Assembly: GCA_021325365.1 (NCBI GenBank) | Contig: JAJPHF010000040.1 | Coordinates: forward strand, 1-22,280 | Length of the DNA: 22,280 bases | Direction: 5' to 3' | DNA from: Pseudomonadota bacterium | GTDB taxonomy: Bacteria > Chloroflexota > UBA6077 > JAJPHF01 | Translations under genes and position numbers: made by a program | In this document: positions 15,949 to 22,280 of the stretch, one piece after another | Layout of the letters: each line of letters starts with the position of its first letter | How positions within the stretch are numbered: the first letter of the stretch is position 1 | The notes under the pieces: generated by a model | What the model saw: only the letters and a program-made list of their open reading frames with translations | Databases searched by the model: none | What the model was told of the DNA's origin: nothing

Positions 15949-15985
15949 GGTTATTGAAAGCACCTCTGATGGCGGGGGAGCAACG

Positions 15986-16204
15986 ATGATCGACTGGGGG
16001 CGGGAGACCTTCCTATTCGTGGCCTCGATCGTCTACGCGGCGCTGGGAGTCGTCCTGCTCCTGGTGGCCTACCGGCTCGTCGACGCCTTTACGCCACACA
16101 ACCTGAGCGAGCTGATCTTCGAGCGCGGAAACGTCGCCGCGGCGATCGTCGTCGGTGGGTTCCTGATCGGCCTCTCGATCATCATCGCGGCTGCGATTCA
16201 TTAA
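15986..16204 (+). CDS. DUF350 (YjfL/UPF0719-like) small membrane protein
   Basis: The protein has 72 residues with two hydrophobic helices: about 8-30 (TFLFVASIVYAALGVVLLLVA) and about 50-71 (AAAIVVGGFLIGLSIIIAAAI), joined by a polar loop DAFTPHNLSELIFERGN. The AAAIVVGGFLIGLSI stretch is typical of DUF350. E. coli YjfL is about twice this length with four helices, so this is a single-unit form. ATG at 15986 follows GGGGGAG at 8 nt; an upstream in-frame GTG at 15929 would start inside the palindrome. DUF350 genes are known to sit near glutathionylspermidine-synthase-like ATP-grasp genes (E. coli yjfL and yjfC), and such a gene faces it 64 bp downstream here, so the call is supported by context. 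Function unknown. Confidence 0.82.
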   Translation: MIDWGRETFLFVASIVYAALGVVLLLVAYRLVDAFTPHNLSELIFERGNVAAAIVVGGFLIGLSIIIAAAIH

Positions 16205-16268
16205 CACCGAGTGGACCGGCCTTGTAACAGCGAGCAGCTAGATCGAGTCGGGTTCCGGCCTCCCACCG

Positions 16269-17654
16269 TTACGTCGCTAGCCGGCCGGGGGCGCGCTGGG
16301 GAACACCTCCGGTCCGGCGGACGTCGTGCTCGACCACCGCTGCCACGTACTGGGCCCGGTTGGTGGTGATGCGTTCGCCGAGGCGCACGTAGAGCCCTCC
16401 CCAGCGGCCGTCCGCCAGGTAGCTGCCGACACACGGGACGCGCTGCACCCGCTGCAGGACGTCACCCCGCGAGATGACGTCCTCGACCTCCTGGCTGACC
16501 ACGGCGCGCTGGACCACGAACGTGCGCCACTCGCGGCAGCGGGCCCAATCGTCGTCGCTGACACCGGCGCCGAAGTAGACCTCCTCGCCCTCGCGGCCGA
16601 AGAACTCCTTGACGACGAAGGCCGCGCGGTCCAGGTCCGCCGGTGCGCGCGTGACGAGGTAGGTCTCGGGCAGGTGCCGCGCGATCGCCTGTCGCTCGGC
16701 TGGCGGGAACAGCGCGGTCTCCCGATGGGCCCAGATCCAGGCCAGCAGCGCCTTGTCCTGGGCCAGCAGCGCCGCCAGCGGGTTGAGCAGCAGCAGGCGG
16801 CCGGCGAGGGCGGCCTCGACCAGGCCGGGGAACACCGCCTGGCCGTACAGCCGCTCCACCGGATACAGGCGGTACAGCGCCTGGACCTCGTGGCCCAGCA
16901 GCAGCACGCGGCCGCGGCGCACCGCCAGGTTGTCCACGTCGCCGACGACGATCTCGGGGCCTACCCCGCGCAGCAGCTCCCGCAGAAACAGGATCTGGGC
17001 CAGGTCCTCGGCGTAGCCGGCGTCCGTCACCAGGCCGAGGCGGCGGACCGGCCGCGGCGCGGCGGCGATCAGCCGGGCGAAGGCCCGCCGCAGCCGGGTG
17101 GCCAGCCCGGCGCCGAGGCGGCGGTAGCGCGCCCGGTCCGGCAGGCGCGCGTGCAGCAACCGCTCGGCGCCGATCGTTTCCCGCACGCCGGACGGCGTGT
17201 CGCTGTTGTACTCGAGCAGGCGCCACTCGCCCGCCGCGTCGAGCAGGAAGTCGAACCGCCCGACGGGCGAGAGCAGCGGGAGGGTGGGCTCGTTGGCCAG
17301 CATCTCCGCGACCGACCAGGGGAAGCCTAGCTCCTCCAGCGTGGCGCGGTCGCGCTGGACCGCCCGCGCGGCGCGGACGAAGACGCGCCCGAGCGCCTCC
17401 GTCGCCACCATCAGGCGGTCCAGCAGCGGCCGGTCGAGGACGAGCGCGTTCAGCCCCAGGTAGCGCTCGCCGGCGACGGTGTTGTCGTACAGCAAGCACT
17501 GGATGGCCGCCTCGCGGAGGTAGGCGTCCCAGGCGGCGCGGTAGGCTGCTTCGTCGGCCGCCAGCCAGTCGCCGGCCAGCGTGCGCAGTACCGGTGCGCC
17601 GCAGGGGCCAGGCGCCAGCCCATGCCCGCTCGGGGCAATCTGAGCGGATTTCAC
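16269..17654 (-). CDS. Glutathionylspermidine-synthase-like ATP-grasp ligase
   Basis: The protein has 461 residues. Motifs of the GSP-synthase ATP-grasp family are clear: GRFDFLLD (132-139), LLEYNSDTPSGVRE (146-159) with E148, N150 and D152 for Mg-ATP, NPLAALLAQDKALLA (291-305) with K301, VVKEFFGREGEEVYFG (347-362) with K349 and a Gly-rich loop, and FVVQRAV (379-385). The amidase (CHAP) domain of E. coli Gss is absent, as in YgiC/YjfC. Family enzymes join a carboxylate to an amine using ATP; the acceptor here is unknown, and no polyamine or glutathione gene is in view. The GTG start at 17654 has only a weak ribosome site, so a nearby start may be used. It closes a minus-strand operon (115 bp after the previous gene, with a GC-rich hairpin at 17686-17708) and faces the DUF350 gene. 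Confidence 0.88.
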   Translation of the reverse strand: MKSAQIAPSGHGLAPGPCGAPVLRTLAGDWLAADEAAYRAAWDAYLREAAIQCLLYDNTVAGERYLGLNALVLDRPLLDRLMVATEALGRVFVRAARAVQRDRATLEELGFPWSVAEMLANEPTLPLLSPVGRFDFLLDAAGEWRLLEYNSDTPSGVRETIGAERLLHARLPDRARYRRLGAGLATRLRRAFARLIAAAPRPVRRLGLVTDAGYAEDLAQILFLRELLRGVGPEIVVGDVDNLAVRRGRVLLLGHEVQALYRLYPVERLYGQAVFPGLVEAALAGRLLLLNPLAALLAQDKALLAWIWAHRETALFPPAERQAIARHLPETYLVTRAPADLDRAAFVVKEFFGREGEEVYFGAGVSDDDWARCREWRTFVVQRAVVSQEVEDVISRGDVLQRVQRVPCVGSYLADGRWGGLYVRLGERITTNRAQYVAAVVEHDVRRTGGVPQRAPGRLAT

Positions 17655-17769
17655 GGTCGCCCGGCTGCGGCCCTGAGGGGGGCGGCCGGGACCGGTCTCC
17701 TGGTCCGGCCTGCCGGGCGGCCCCGTGCAACTTGCTGTAGAGTGTCGTCGCGCACACCCGCTCCCTCAG

Positions 17770-18477
17770 CTAGGGCCCGCCGGCCCGACCGAGGGCCAGC
17801 CCCCGCAGGGGCACGCCAGCCGCCGCCAGGTCGGCCAGGTACTGCCCGAGATCGGCGGCCAGGGGCAGGGCGGCATCGTGGCCGGCGACGACCCCGCGCA
17901 CCCCGCCGGCCGTCAGGCGCGCTGCCGACGGCAGGTCCATCTCGCCGAGAGGGTAGCGGTTGTCGAAGTGCGTGGCGAGGTCAGCGGCGCTGGCCGGCCG
18001 ATCGCGCTCGCGACCGAGGAGAAAGGCGTACTGGGCCGGGCCGCGCCGCGCCGCGGCCGGCGCCAGCGTCAGCAGCGCGTCGGCGAGCGCCGCGGCCGGC
18101 ACCAGCGCCGCGGGCTCCGGCCAGAGCAGCGAGAGGAGGACCGGCCGCACCCCGGCCGGCCGCAGCGCGGCCGCCATGGCGACGCCGAGCGGCCCGGGCA
18201 GATCGAGCATCAGCAGCACGTCCGGCCGGCCGAGCCAGTCCTCCCGCCGCCCGAGGTCGGCCAGGGCCGCCGCGAGCGCCGCCGCCTCGGCGCGCGCTGC
18301 CCGCTCAGCGGGGCCAGCGTGCGGCGCCAGCACGCCGCGGGCCACGGCGACGAGGGGAACGGCACGGAAGAAGCCAGCCCACGGTCCCGCCGCGGCGTAC
18401 CAGCGGCGGTAGGCGCCGCGCGGACTGAGGGCGCGCGGCGCGGCGGCCGGGAGGCTGAGCGATCGGCCGGTTGCCAT
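17770..18477 (-). CDS. Conserved-context protein of unknown function in the ATP-grasp operon
   Basis: Not recognised. The product has 235 residues, is Ala/Leu/Arg-rich and has no signal peptide or clear membrane helix. Visible landmarks are RRWYAAAGPWAGFFRAVPL (24-42), DVLLMLDLPGPLGVAMAAALRPAGVRPVLLSLLWPEP (Rossmann-like alternation of strand and helix), and a more conserved-looking FDNRYPLGEMDLPSAARLT. The alternation suggests a cytosolic alpha/beta protein. GAGGGGCG lies 5 nt upstream of the ATG, and the gene begins 15 bp after the stop of the 100-residue protein, so it belongs to the same operon as the Gly-rich membrane protein and the ATP-grasp ligase. Coding character is supported by spacing, ribosome site and third-position GC bias. 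Confidence 0.72.
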   Translation of the reverse strand: MATGRSLSLPAAAPRALSPRGAYRRWYAAAGPWAGFFRAVPLVAVARGVLAPHAGPAERAARAEAAALAAALADLGRREDWLGRPDVLLMLDLPGPLGVAMAAALRPAGVRPVLLSLLWPEPAALVPAAALADALLTLAPAAARRGPAQYAFLLGRERDRPASAADLATHFDNRYPLGEMDLPSAARLTAGGVRGVVAGHDAALPLAADLGQYLADLAAAGVPLRGLALGRAGGP

Positions 18478-18492
18478 CGCCGCGCCCCTCGG

Positions 18493-18795
18493 TCAGGTCC
18501 GCGTTGCAGGACCACCGGGCGCCTCGCCGGCGAGGAGGGCCGCAAGCTCGCCGCGCTGCTCGGCAGTCAGGTAGGGCAGCACGCGCAGCCAGTGGCCGCG
18601 CAGCTCGGGCGTCACCAGCGGGGACGCGCGCAGCAGCTCGCGCAGGCGCTTCTGGCTCGGCGGGCGGGACGCCGCGCCGGGTTCGCTCGCCCGCGGCGAA
18701 GCCGGCCTGGCAGCGGCGGGAGCGCGGCCGCCTGGCTCGCCGGGCGCGGCGGCGGCGCGCGACCGTCGGGCGCTCACCGGCCGCCCCTCAGCCAC
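18493..18795 (-). CDS. Small Arg/Ala-rich protein of unknown function
   Basis: Not recognised. The product has 100 residues: a basic, Ala/Pro/Arg-rich first half, then a helical, better-defined second half (RLRELLRASPLVTPELRGHW and LTAEQRGELAALLAGE). The GTG at 18795 overlaps the stop of the preceding gene in the arrangement GTGGCTGA, and CGGAGG lies 5-6 nt upstream, which strongly suggests translational coupling. The helical tail resembles a small protein-protein interaction module, but no family can be named. Confidence 0.65.
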   Translation of the reverse strand: MAEGRPVSARRSRAAAAPGEPGGRAPAAARPASPRASEPGAASRPPSQKRLRELLRASPLVTPELRGHWLRVLPYLTAEQRGELAALLAGEAPGGPATRT

Positions 18796-19807
18796 CCGAG
18801 CCTCCGGCGGAGCCGCCGCCGCGCCCGCTGCTGAAGCCGCCCGAGGACGGCGCGCCGACCGAGCCGCCCCGCCCGCTCGCCGCGGAGCCGCTGCCGCTGC
18901 CGCTGCCGCCAGCCTGGCCCGAGGCGGCGCCGCCGCGCCCGCTGGCGGCGCTCCCGGCCCCCGTGCCGCCTGACTGGCCGCTAGCAGCGCCGCCTCGCCC
19001 GCTCGCTGCCGAGCCGCTGCCGGCGCCGCCGCCCTGCCCGCTCGCTCCCGTGCCCGCGCCGGACGCGGCCCCGCCCGAGCCGGCGCCGCCGGCCTGGCCG
19101 CTCGTCCCGTTCGACGTGCCGCTACTGCCGCTGCCCGCTGGTGCCCGGTAGTCCCCCGGCGCGGGCCCACTGCGGTAGTCCGGCCCGCTGTAGCCGCCGC
19201 CACCCCAGGGGAACGGGATCGGCAGCGGGATGAACAGGGGCCAGGACCAGCCGCCGCCGCGCGGCCGCGGCGTGGGCTCGGGCGTCGGCGTGGCGGGGGT
19301 GAGGCTCGCTTCGGGCCCGAGCGCGAGCGGCGCCGCCGTGGGCGTGGGGGGCGGCGCCGCGGGCGTGCAGGCGACGGCCGCGGCCATCAGGAACGCCGCC
19401 GACAGGCGGACGGCGGCCGAGCGGTGCGACTTCAGCGACTCGGCGACCTCGCAGGCGAAGGCGGCGAGGCGCGCCTGCGCCGCCGCGCTGTCGCCTGGCG
19501 GCGACTCGCATGCTGGCGGGACGTCGGCGCCGAGGAGCGTGGCCGCGCCGTCGCGCGGACGCGACGCCAGCGCTGGTGGCGCCGCCGCCTCGCCGGCGAC
19601 TGGCGGGCTGCTGGCTATCGGTGGCTCGCTGCGGGGCGGGCGGACGCGTCGACGGGCTGTGGTGCGCCGCACCGGCGGCGAGCCGCTGGTGCCGGCGACG
19701 ATCGTGTCGCTGGTCGCGTCAGAGCGCGCGGGGGCGCGGCGCACCGGCGACGAGTCGCCCGAGCGCGCGGAGCGGAGGGGACAGGGCGGACGCGCGCCTG
19801 CTGCCAT
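18788..19807 (-). CDS. Gly/Ser-rich membrane-anchored or lipoprotein-like protein
   Basis: The product has 339 residues and is not assigned to a family. Residues 1-120 are Arg/Pro/Ser-rich and probably disordered. A hydrophobic stretch (about 131-146, AAVRLSAAFLMAAAVAC) ends in a lipobox-like A-V-A-C (C147). Next come a Pro/Thr linker (150-183), an aromatic-proline patch WSWPLFIPLPIPFPW (187-201), and a 115-residue Gly/Ser/Ala tail with about 20-residue repeats ending in GGSGG. The ATG at 19807 is chosen because the promoter at 19851-19879 would start transcription near 19844, which excludes the upstream ATG at 19888; AAGG is 5 nt before it. An internal lipobox after 130 residues is odd; a membrane-spanning anchor or an unrecognised later start are alternatives. 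First gene of the operon leading to the ATP-grasp ligase. Confidence 0.65.
   Translation of the reverse strand: MAAGARPPCPLRSARSGDSSPVRRAPARSDATSDTIVAGTSGSPPVRRTTARRRVRPPRSEPPIASSPPVAGEAAAPPALASRPRDGAATLLGADVPPACESPPGDSAAAQARLAAFACEVAESLKSHRSAAVRLSAAFLMAAAVACTPAAPPPTPTAAPLALGPEASLTPATPTPEPTPRPRGGGWSWPLFIPLPIPFPWGGGGYSGPDYRSGPAPGDYRAPAGSGSSGTSNGTSGQAGGAGSGGAASGAGTGASGQGGGAGSGSAASGRGGAASGQSGGTGAGSAASGRGGAASGQAGGSGSGSGSAASGRGGSVGAPSSGGFSSGRGGGSAGGSGG
18850..19020 (-). repeat. Coding repeats: about 20-residue Gly/Ser/Ala units
   Basis: Three consecutive units begin with SAASGRGG (starting near 19012, 18952 and 18886) and continue AASGQ then a Gly/Ser/Thr run; the third is interrupted. The DNA is repetitive too, so the unit number may vary between strains or be misassembled. 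Confidence 0.75.
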
Positions 19808-19850
19808 CGGGCCTTGCCGCCTGGACTCGTTCACACGAAGATTGGAAGAG

Positions 19851-19879
19851 ACTATAGAGGGCGCGGATTGACGGATCAA
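19851..19879 (-). promoter_or_regulatory. Sigma70-like promoter of the Gly-rich/ATP-grasp operon
   Basis: On the minus strand TTGATC (19879-19874) and TATAGT (19856-19851) are exactly 17 bp apart. Predicted transcription start is near 19844, giving a leader of about 37 nt before the ATG at 19807. Confidence 0.6.
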
Positions 19880-20037
19880 GTGGCGCATCGATGCGCGCCA
19901 CGACGCTGCGGTCGCCCTTGGCCCGAGCTACCGCCGGCCGCGGCGGACGGCCGGCCGCGCGCGTCGATGCCCGTCGCCCATCCCGTAGAATTGATTGTCG
20001 AGACGCTTCCTCGGCAAGTCGAGGCGGGGAGACGATC

Positions 20038-21159
20038 GTGCTGCGAGTCGGACTGGTGGGGCTGCCTGGCGCGGGCAAGAGCACGGTGTTCGATGCACTG
20101 GTGCGGGCGAGCGGTGCCCACGAGCAGGCCGGGCGCACTTTCGCCGGCCTCACGCCGCGCGTGGCGATAGTGAAGGTGCCCGACCATCGGCTGGCCGTGC
20201 TGGCCGAGATGTACCGGCCGCGTAAGGTGACGCCGGCGGAGGTGGAATACAATGACGTGCCCCGCTTGGCGGCCGCCGACCGCGGCGACGGCGGCGCGGG
20301 CGCCGGCGGTCGGCAGGCTCCCGCTTATCTGGCGCAGCTCCGCAACATGGACGCGCTCCTGCACGTGGTGGCCGGCTTTGGCGCGGGCGATCCGGCTGCC
20401 CTGCCGGCGACGATGGTCGCGCGGCTGCAGGAAGGCGCCACCGAGCTCGCGCTGGCCGACCTGCTCGTCGTCGAGGGGCGGCTCGCTCGCCTCGACGGTG
20501 AGATCCGCAAGCTGCCCGGCGCCGAGCGCGCCGTCCGCGAGCGGGAGCAGGCCGCGCTGCGGCAGGTCCAGGCCCAGCTCGACGCCGGCGGCGTCGTCCG
20601 CGACCTGGCGCTGAGCGCCGAGGACGAGCGGCTGCTGCGTGGCTTCGGCCTGCTCACGGCCAAGCCGACGCTGATCGTCGCCAACCTGGACGAGCCGAGC
20701 TGGCCTCAGCGGGCCGAGATCGAGCAGGCCCTCGCCGCGGCGCACGCCCATGCCGCGACCGGCGTAGTGTCGCTGCTCGCCCAGTGGGAGGCCGAGCTGG
20801 CCGACCTCGACCCGGAGGAGGCCGACGCCTTCCGCGACTCCCTCGGGCTGGCCGAGCCGGCCGCCCAGCGCGTGCTCACAGAGATGTACGCCGTCTCCCA
20901 CCTGATCTCCTTCCTCACCGCCGGCGAGGACGAAGTGCGGGCCTGGCCCGTGCCGCGCGGCACGCTGGCGCCGGAGGCCGCGGGCACGATCCACAGCGAC
21001 TTCCAGAAGGCATTCATCCGCGCCGAGATCGTCGCCTACGACGACCTGGTGCGCTTGAAGTCCTGGTCGGCCGCCCGCGCGGCCGGCGCTCTGCGCCAGG
21101 CGGGCAAGGACTACGCAATGCAGGATGGGGACGTCACCCACTTCCTCGCCGGACGGTAG
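20038..21159 (+). CDS. Divergent YchF/Obg-like P-loop NTPase
   Basis: The protein has 373 residues, near the usual 363-400 for YchF (OLA1). Walker A is GLPGAGKS (8-15), the nucleotide-specificity motif is NLDE (216-219, YchF type Nx-x-E, usually linked to ATP preference), and the C-terminal TGS/DUF933 segment ends with DFQKAFIRAEIVAYDDL and GKDYAMQDGDVTHF, the family signature. Switch II is unusual: the standard D-I-A-G-L motif reads NDVPRL (72-77), followed by a Gly-rich stretch (GDGGAGAGG), so GTPase/ATPase mechanics may differ. YchF proteins bind ribosomes and respond to stress. GTG at 20038 follows GGCGGGGAGA; the open frame runs further upstream without a ribosome site. The metallo-beta-lactamase gene follows 50 bp downstream. 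Confidence 0.88.
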   Translation: MLRVGLVGLPGAGKSTVFDALVRASGAHEQAGRTFAGLTPRVAIVKVPDHRLAVLAEMYRPRKVTPAEVEYNDVPRLAAADRGDGGAGAGGRQAPAYLAQLRNMDALLHVVAGFGAGDPAALPATMVARLQEGATELALADLLVVEGRLARLDGEIRKLPGAERAVREREQAALRQVQAQLDAGGVVRDLALSAEDERLLRGFGLLTAKPTLIVANLDEPSWPQRAEIEQALAAAHAHAATGVVSLLAQWEAELADLDPEEADAFRDSLGLAEPAAQRVLTEMYAVSHLISFLTAGEDEVRAWPVPRGTLAPEAAGTIHSDFQKAFIRAEIVAYDDLVRLKSWSAARAAGALRQAGKDYAMQDGDVTHFLAGR

Positions 21160-21209
21160 CCGATCGTCCAGCGCCGGCCGGCACTCGGGGACGAGCCAGG
21201 AGGGTGGGC

Positions 21210-21995
21210 ATGGTCGCTTGCACGCTGCTGGGCACCGCGGCCGCGCTCCCGACCGCGACCCGCGACAACACGGCCCTGGTCTTCGTCGGCGCCAGCAGCG
21301 CCCTGCTGGTGGACTGCCCGGGCGGCGCCTACGCCAAGCTCCGCCGGGCCGGCGTCGGGCCGGAGCAGCTCAGCTCCCTGCTGCTGACCCACCGCCACAC
21401 CGACCACACCCACGGCCTGCCGGGCCTGCTCCAGAGCCTCTGGCTCGGCGGGCGCACGGTGGACCTGCCGATCGTCGGCTTGCCCGAGGTGCAGGGGCTC
21501 GTCGACCGCGCCATCGCCGCCTTCGAGCCGTTCGGCCAGCGCGCCCCATTCGCGCTGCCGCGCCAGGCCCTCTCGGACGCGCCGGGCGAGATGCTGGCGC
21601 TCGAGACGCCCGACTTCCGCGTCTGGACGGCGCCCACGCGGCACTCGGTGGCCTCGGTCGCCGTGCGCGTCGAGGCGCGGGCGAGTGGGGCGGCGGTGGT
21701 CTACTCCAGCGACACGGGGCCCTGCGCCGCCGTGGAGCGGCTGGCCAGCGGCGCCAATCTCCTGATCCACGAGGCGACCTACGCCGCGGCCGAGGCCGCC
21801 GACGCGGCGCGCTTCGCCCACAGCACGAGCGCCGAGGCGGCCCAGGTTGGCCGGGCGGCGGGAGCGCGGGCGCTCTGGCTGGTGCACTACACGCCGCAGG
21901 CCGAGGGCGACCTCGCCGCCCGCCAACAAGAGGCGGCAGCCGTCTTCGGCCCCGCCGTCGACGTGCCCGACGACTTCGCCAGCTACACGTTCTAG
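21210..21995 (+). CDS. RNase Z-like metallo-beta-lactamase-fold hydrolase
   Basis: The protein has 261 residues. The metal motif H-x-H-x-D-H is at 61-66 (THRHTDHTHGLPG), preceded by a strand ALLVDCPGG. Further ligands expected of the RNase Z/arylsulfatase-like group are the TRHSV histidine, the aspartate in VYSSDTGP, the HEATY motif and a late histidine in LWLVHYTP. This pattern suits tRNase Z-like or phosphodiesterase-like proteins; without the flexible exosite arm it is unlikely to be the main tRNA 3'-processing enzyme. ATG at 21210 has AGGAGGG upstream. It is 50 bp after the YchF-like gene, probably cotranscribed, which hints at a translation- or RNA-related role. Confidence 0.9.
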   Translation: MVACTLLGTAAALPTATRDNTALVFVGASSALLVDCPGGAYAKLRRAGVGPEQLSSLLLTHRHTDHTHGLPGLLQSLWLGGRTVDLPIVGLPEVQGLVDRAIAAFEPFGQRAPFALPRQALSDAPGEMLALETPDFRVWTAPTRHSVASVAVRVEARASGAAVVYSSDTGPCAAVERLASGANLLIHEATYAAAEAADAARFAHSTSAEAAQVGRAAGARALWLVHYTPQAEGDLAARQQEAAAVFGPAVDVPDDFASYTF

Positions 21996-22008
21996 CCGCT
22001 TGGCTCGC

Positions 22009-22173
22009 ATGCTGCCCACCAGATGCATCCCGCAGTTTAGAATCAGGCTGTGGTACGCGTCGTTAGTCGCGGGCGATCCCCTGCCCCGTGAGGCCCGGCG
22101 GCTGCTCCGCGACCATCTCGTGGAGATCATGGCTGCCTGGAACGCTCTGAACCCGGGGAGGCCAATCGGATGA
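22009..22173 (+). pseudogene. Short ORF, possible remnant of a DUF4160-like toxin-antitoxin protein
   Basis: A 54-residue frame begins MLPTRCIPQFRIRLWYAS and ends EARRLLRDHLVEIMAAWNALNPGRPIG. The two ends vaguely resemble the start (Pro-Thr, then FR-hydrophobic strand) and end (helix finishing in H-x-x-E-I-x-x-A-W) of DUF4160 proteins, with the middle missing. No ribosome site is evident. Weak call; it may be non-coding. Confidence 0.25.
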
Positions 22174-22179
22174 GTGATA

Positions 22180-22280
22180 TCAAGTTACCGTGAGTGCTTC
22201 GGCTACGGCGGAGTCCCGCGGCCACCAGTGGAAGGCGGTGTAGCCGCGGACGAGCTCGGGATGGTCGGCGAGGTAGACGC
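22180..22280 (-). CDS. C-terminal fragment of an unidentified protein, cut by right edge
   Basis: The minus-strand frame enters at 22280 and stops at the TCA at 22180-22182, giving 32 C-terminal residues: VYLADHPELVRGYTAFHWW, then PRDSAVAEALTVT. The balanced, non-repetitive composition looks coding, and the stop is 7 bp from the end of the preceding ORF. Too short to assign a family. Confidence 0.5.
   Translation of the reverse strand, partial: VYLADHPELVRGYTAFHWWPRDSAVAEALTVT

Larger units (their letters stand above)
15638..15985. other. Divergent intergenic region between arsR-like and DUF350 genes
   Basis: This 348-bp gap is locally AT-richer than its surroundings (15660-15790). It holds a minus-strand promoter for the arsR-like gene (15752-15781), a plus-strand TATACT (15876-15881) and palindrome copy 3 (15926-15948). 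No convincing protein-coding stretch or RNA gene was seen in it. Confidence 0.7.

Noticed and set aside
16462..17757. A 431-codon minus-strand frame overlapping the ATP-grasp gene.
   Set aside because: It is in another frame, Arg/Pro/Gly-rich and without motifs, while the ATP-grasp motifs lie in the annotated frame.
18471..19151. Plus-strand proline-rich frame opposite the Gly-rich protein (many PPRPLA repeats), which looks like a cell-wall protein.
   Set aside because: It is the reverse complement of the Gly/Ser repeats, lacks a ribosome site and signal peptide, and the minus-strand gene has a promoter and coupled neighbours.
1..22280. CRISPR array, tRNA, rRNA or riboswitch.
   Set aside because: No regularly spaced direct repeats, no cloverleaf-like or rRNA-like sequence and no known riboswitch core was seen; the search was by eye only.

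Overview
The window is a GC-rich, gene-dense bacterial chromosome segment. Very high GC, GTG starts, and the mix of genes (TrpB2-type tryptophan synthase beta, YIP1-like membrane protein, zinc-ribbon/cyclase/ATPase/TPR protein, DUF350 with a glutathionylspermidine-synthase-like ATP-grasp) suggest Chloroflexota (Thermomicrobia-like) or a related high-GC lineage. This is inference from gene content; no rRNA marker is present.

Layout. (A) 1-4428: the transposition module of a Tn7/Tn5053-like element, all on the minus strand and read right to left: a TnsA-TnsB fusion transposase, a TnsC/TniB AAA+ ATPase, and a TniQ cut by the left window edge. Two 23-bp-spaced direct repeats at 4378-4420, just outside the first gene, look like TnsB binding sites and put one element end near 4428. 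The cargo, the other end and any target-selector genes would lie left of the window. (B) 4495-8281: a very large signalling ATPase (zinc ribbons, class III cyclase-like domain, NTPase, TPR) followed tail to tail by a truncated YIP1-like membrane gene. (C) 8342-12156: a promoter and a three-gene plus-strand operon: nitrilase, a paralogous nitrilase whose catalytic Cys is Ala, and an FAD monooxygenase/reductase. (D) 14015-12265, minus: TrpB2-type tryptophan synthase beta plus a VOC-fold protein. (E) 14100-15986: an NAD-dependent epimerase and an ArsR-type repressor interspersed with three copies of a 23-bp palindrome family (GGTGTGRGC-N7-YCACACC). (F) 15986-19879: a DUF350 membrane protein facing a minus-strand operon with its own good sigma70-type promoter, encoding a Gly/Ser-rich membrane or lipoprotein, two unrecognised proteins and a glutathionylspermidine-synthase-like ATP-grasp ligase. 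(G) 20038-21995: a divergent YchF-like GTPase/ATPase and an RNase Z-like metallo-beta-lactamase protein. (H) the right edge: a small ORF remnant and the C-terminus of an unidentified minus-strand protein.

The most interesting items are the TnsA-TnsB fusion in which the TnsA lysine appears lost (predicting copy-in rather than cut-and-paste movement), the active/dead nitrilase pair, the three-copy palindrome family, one copy of which sits on a ribosome binding site, and the ATP-grasp/Gly-rich/DUF350 locus, which may be a little-described protein- or peptide-modification system. No CRISPR array, tRNA or rRNA was seen.
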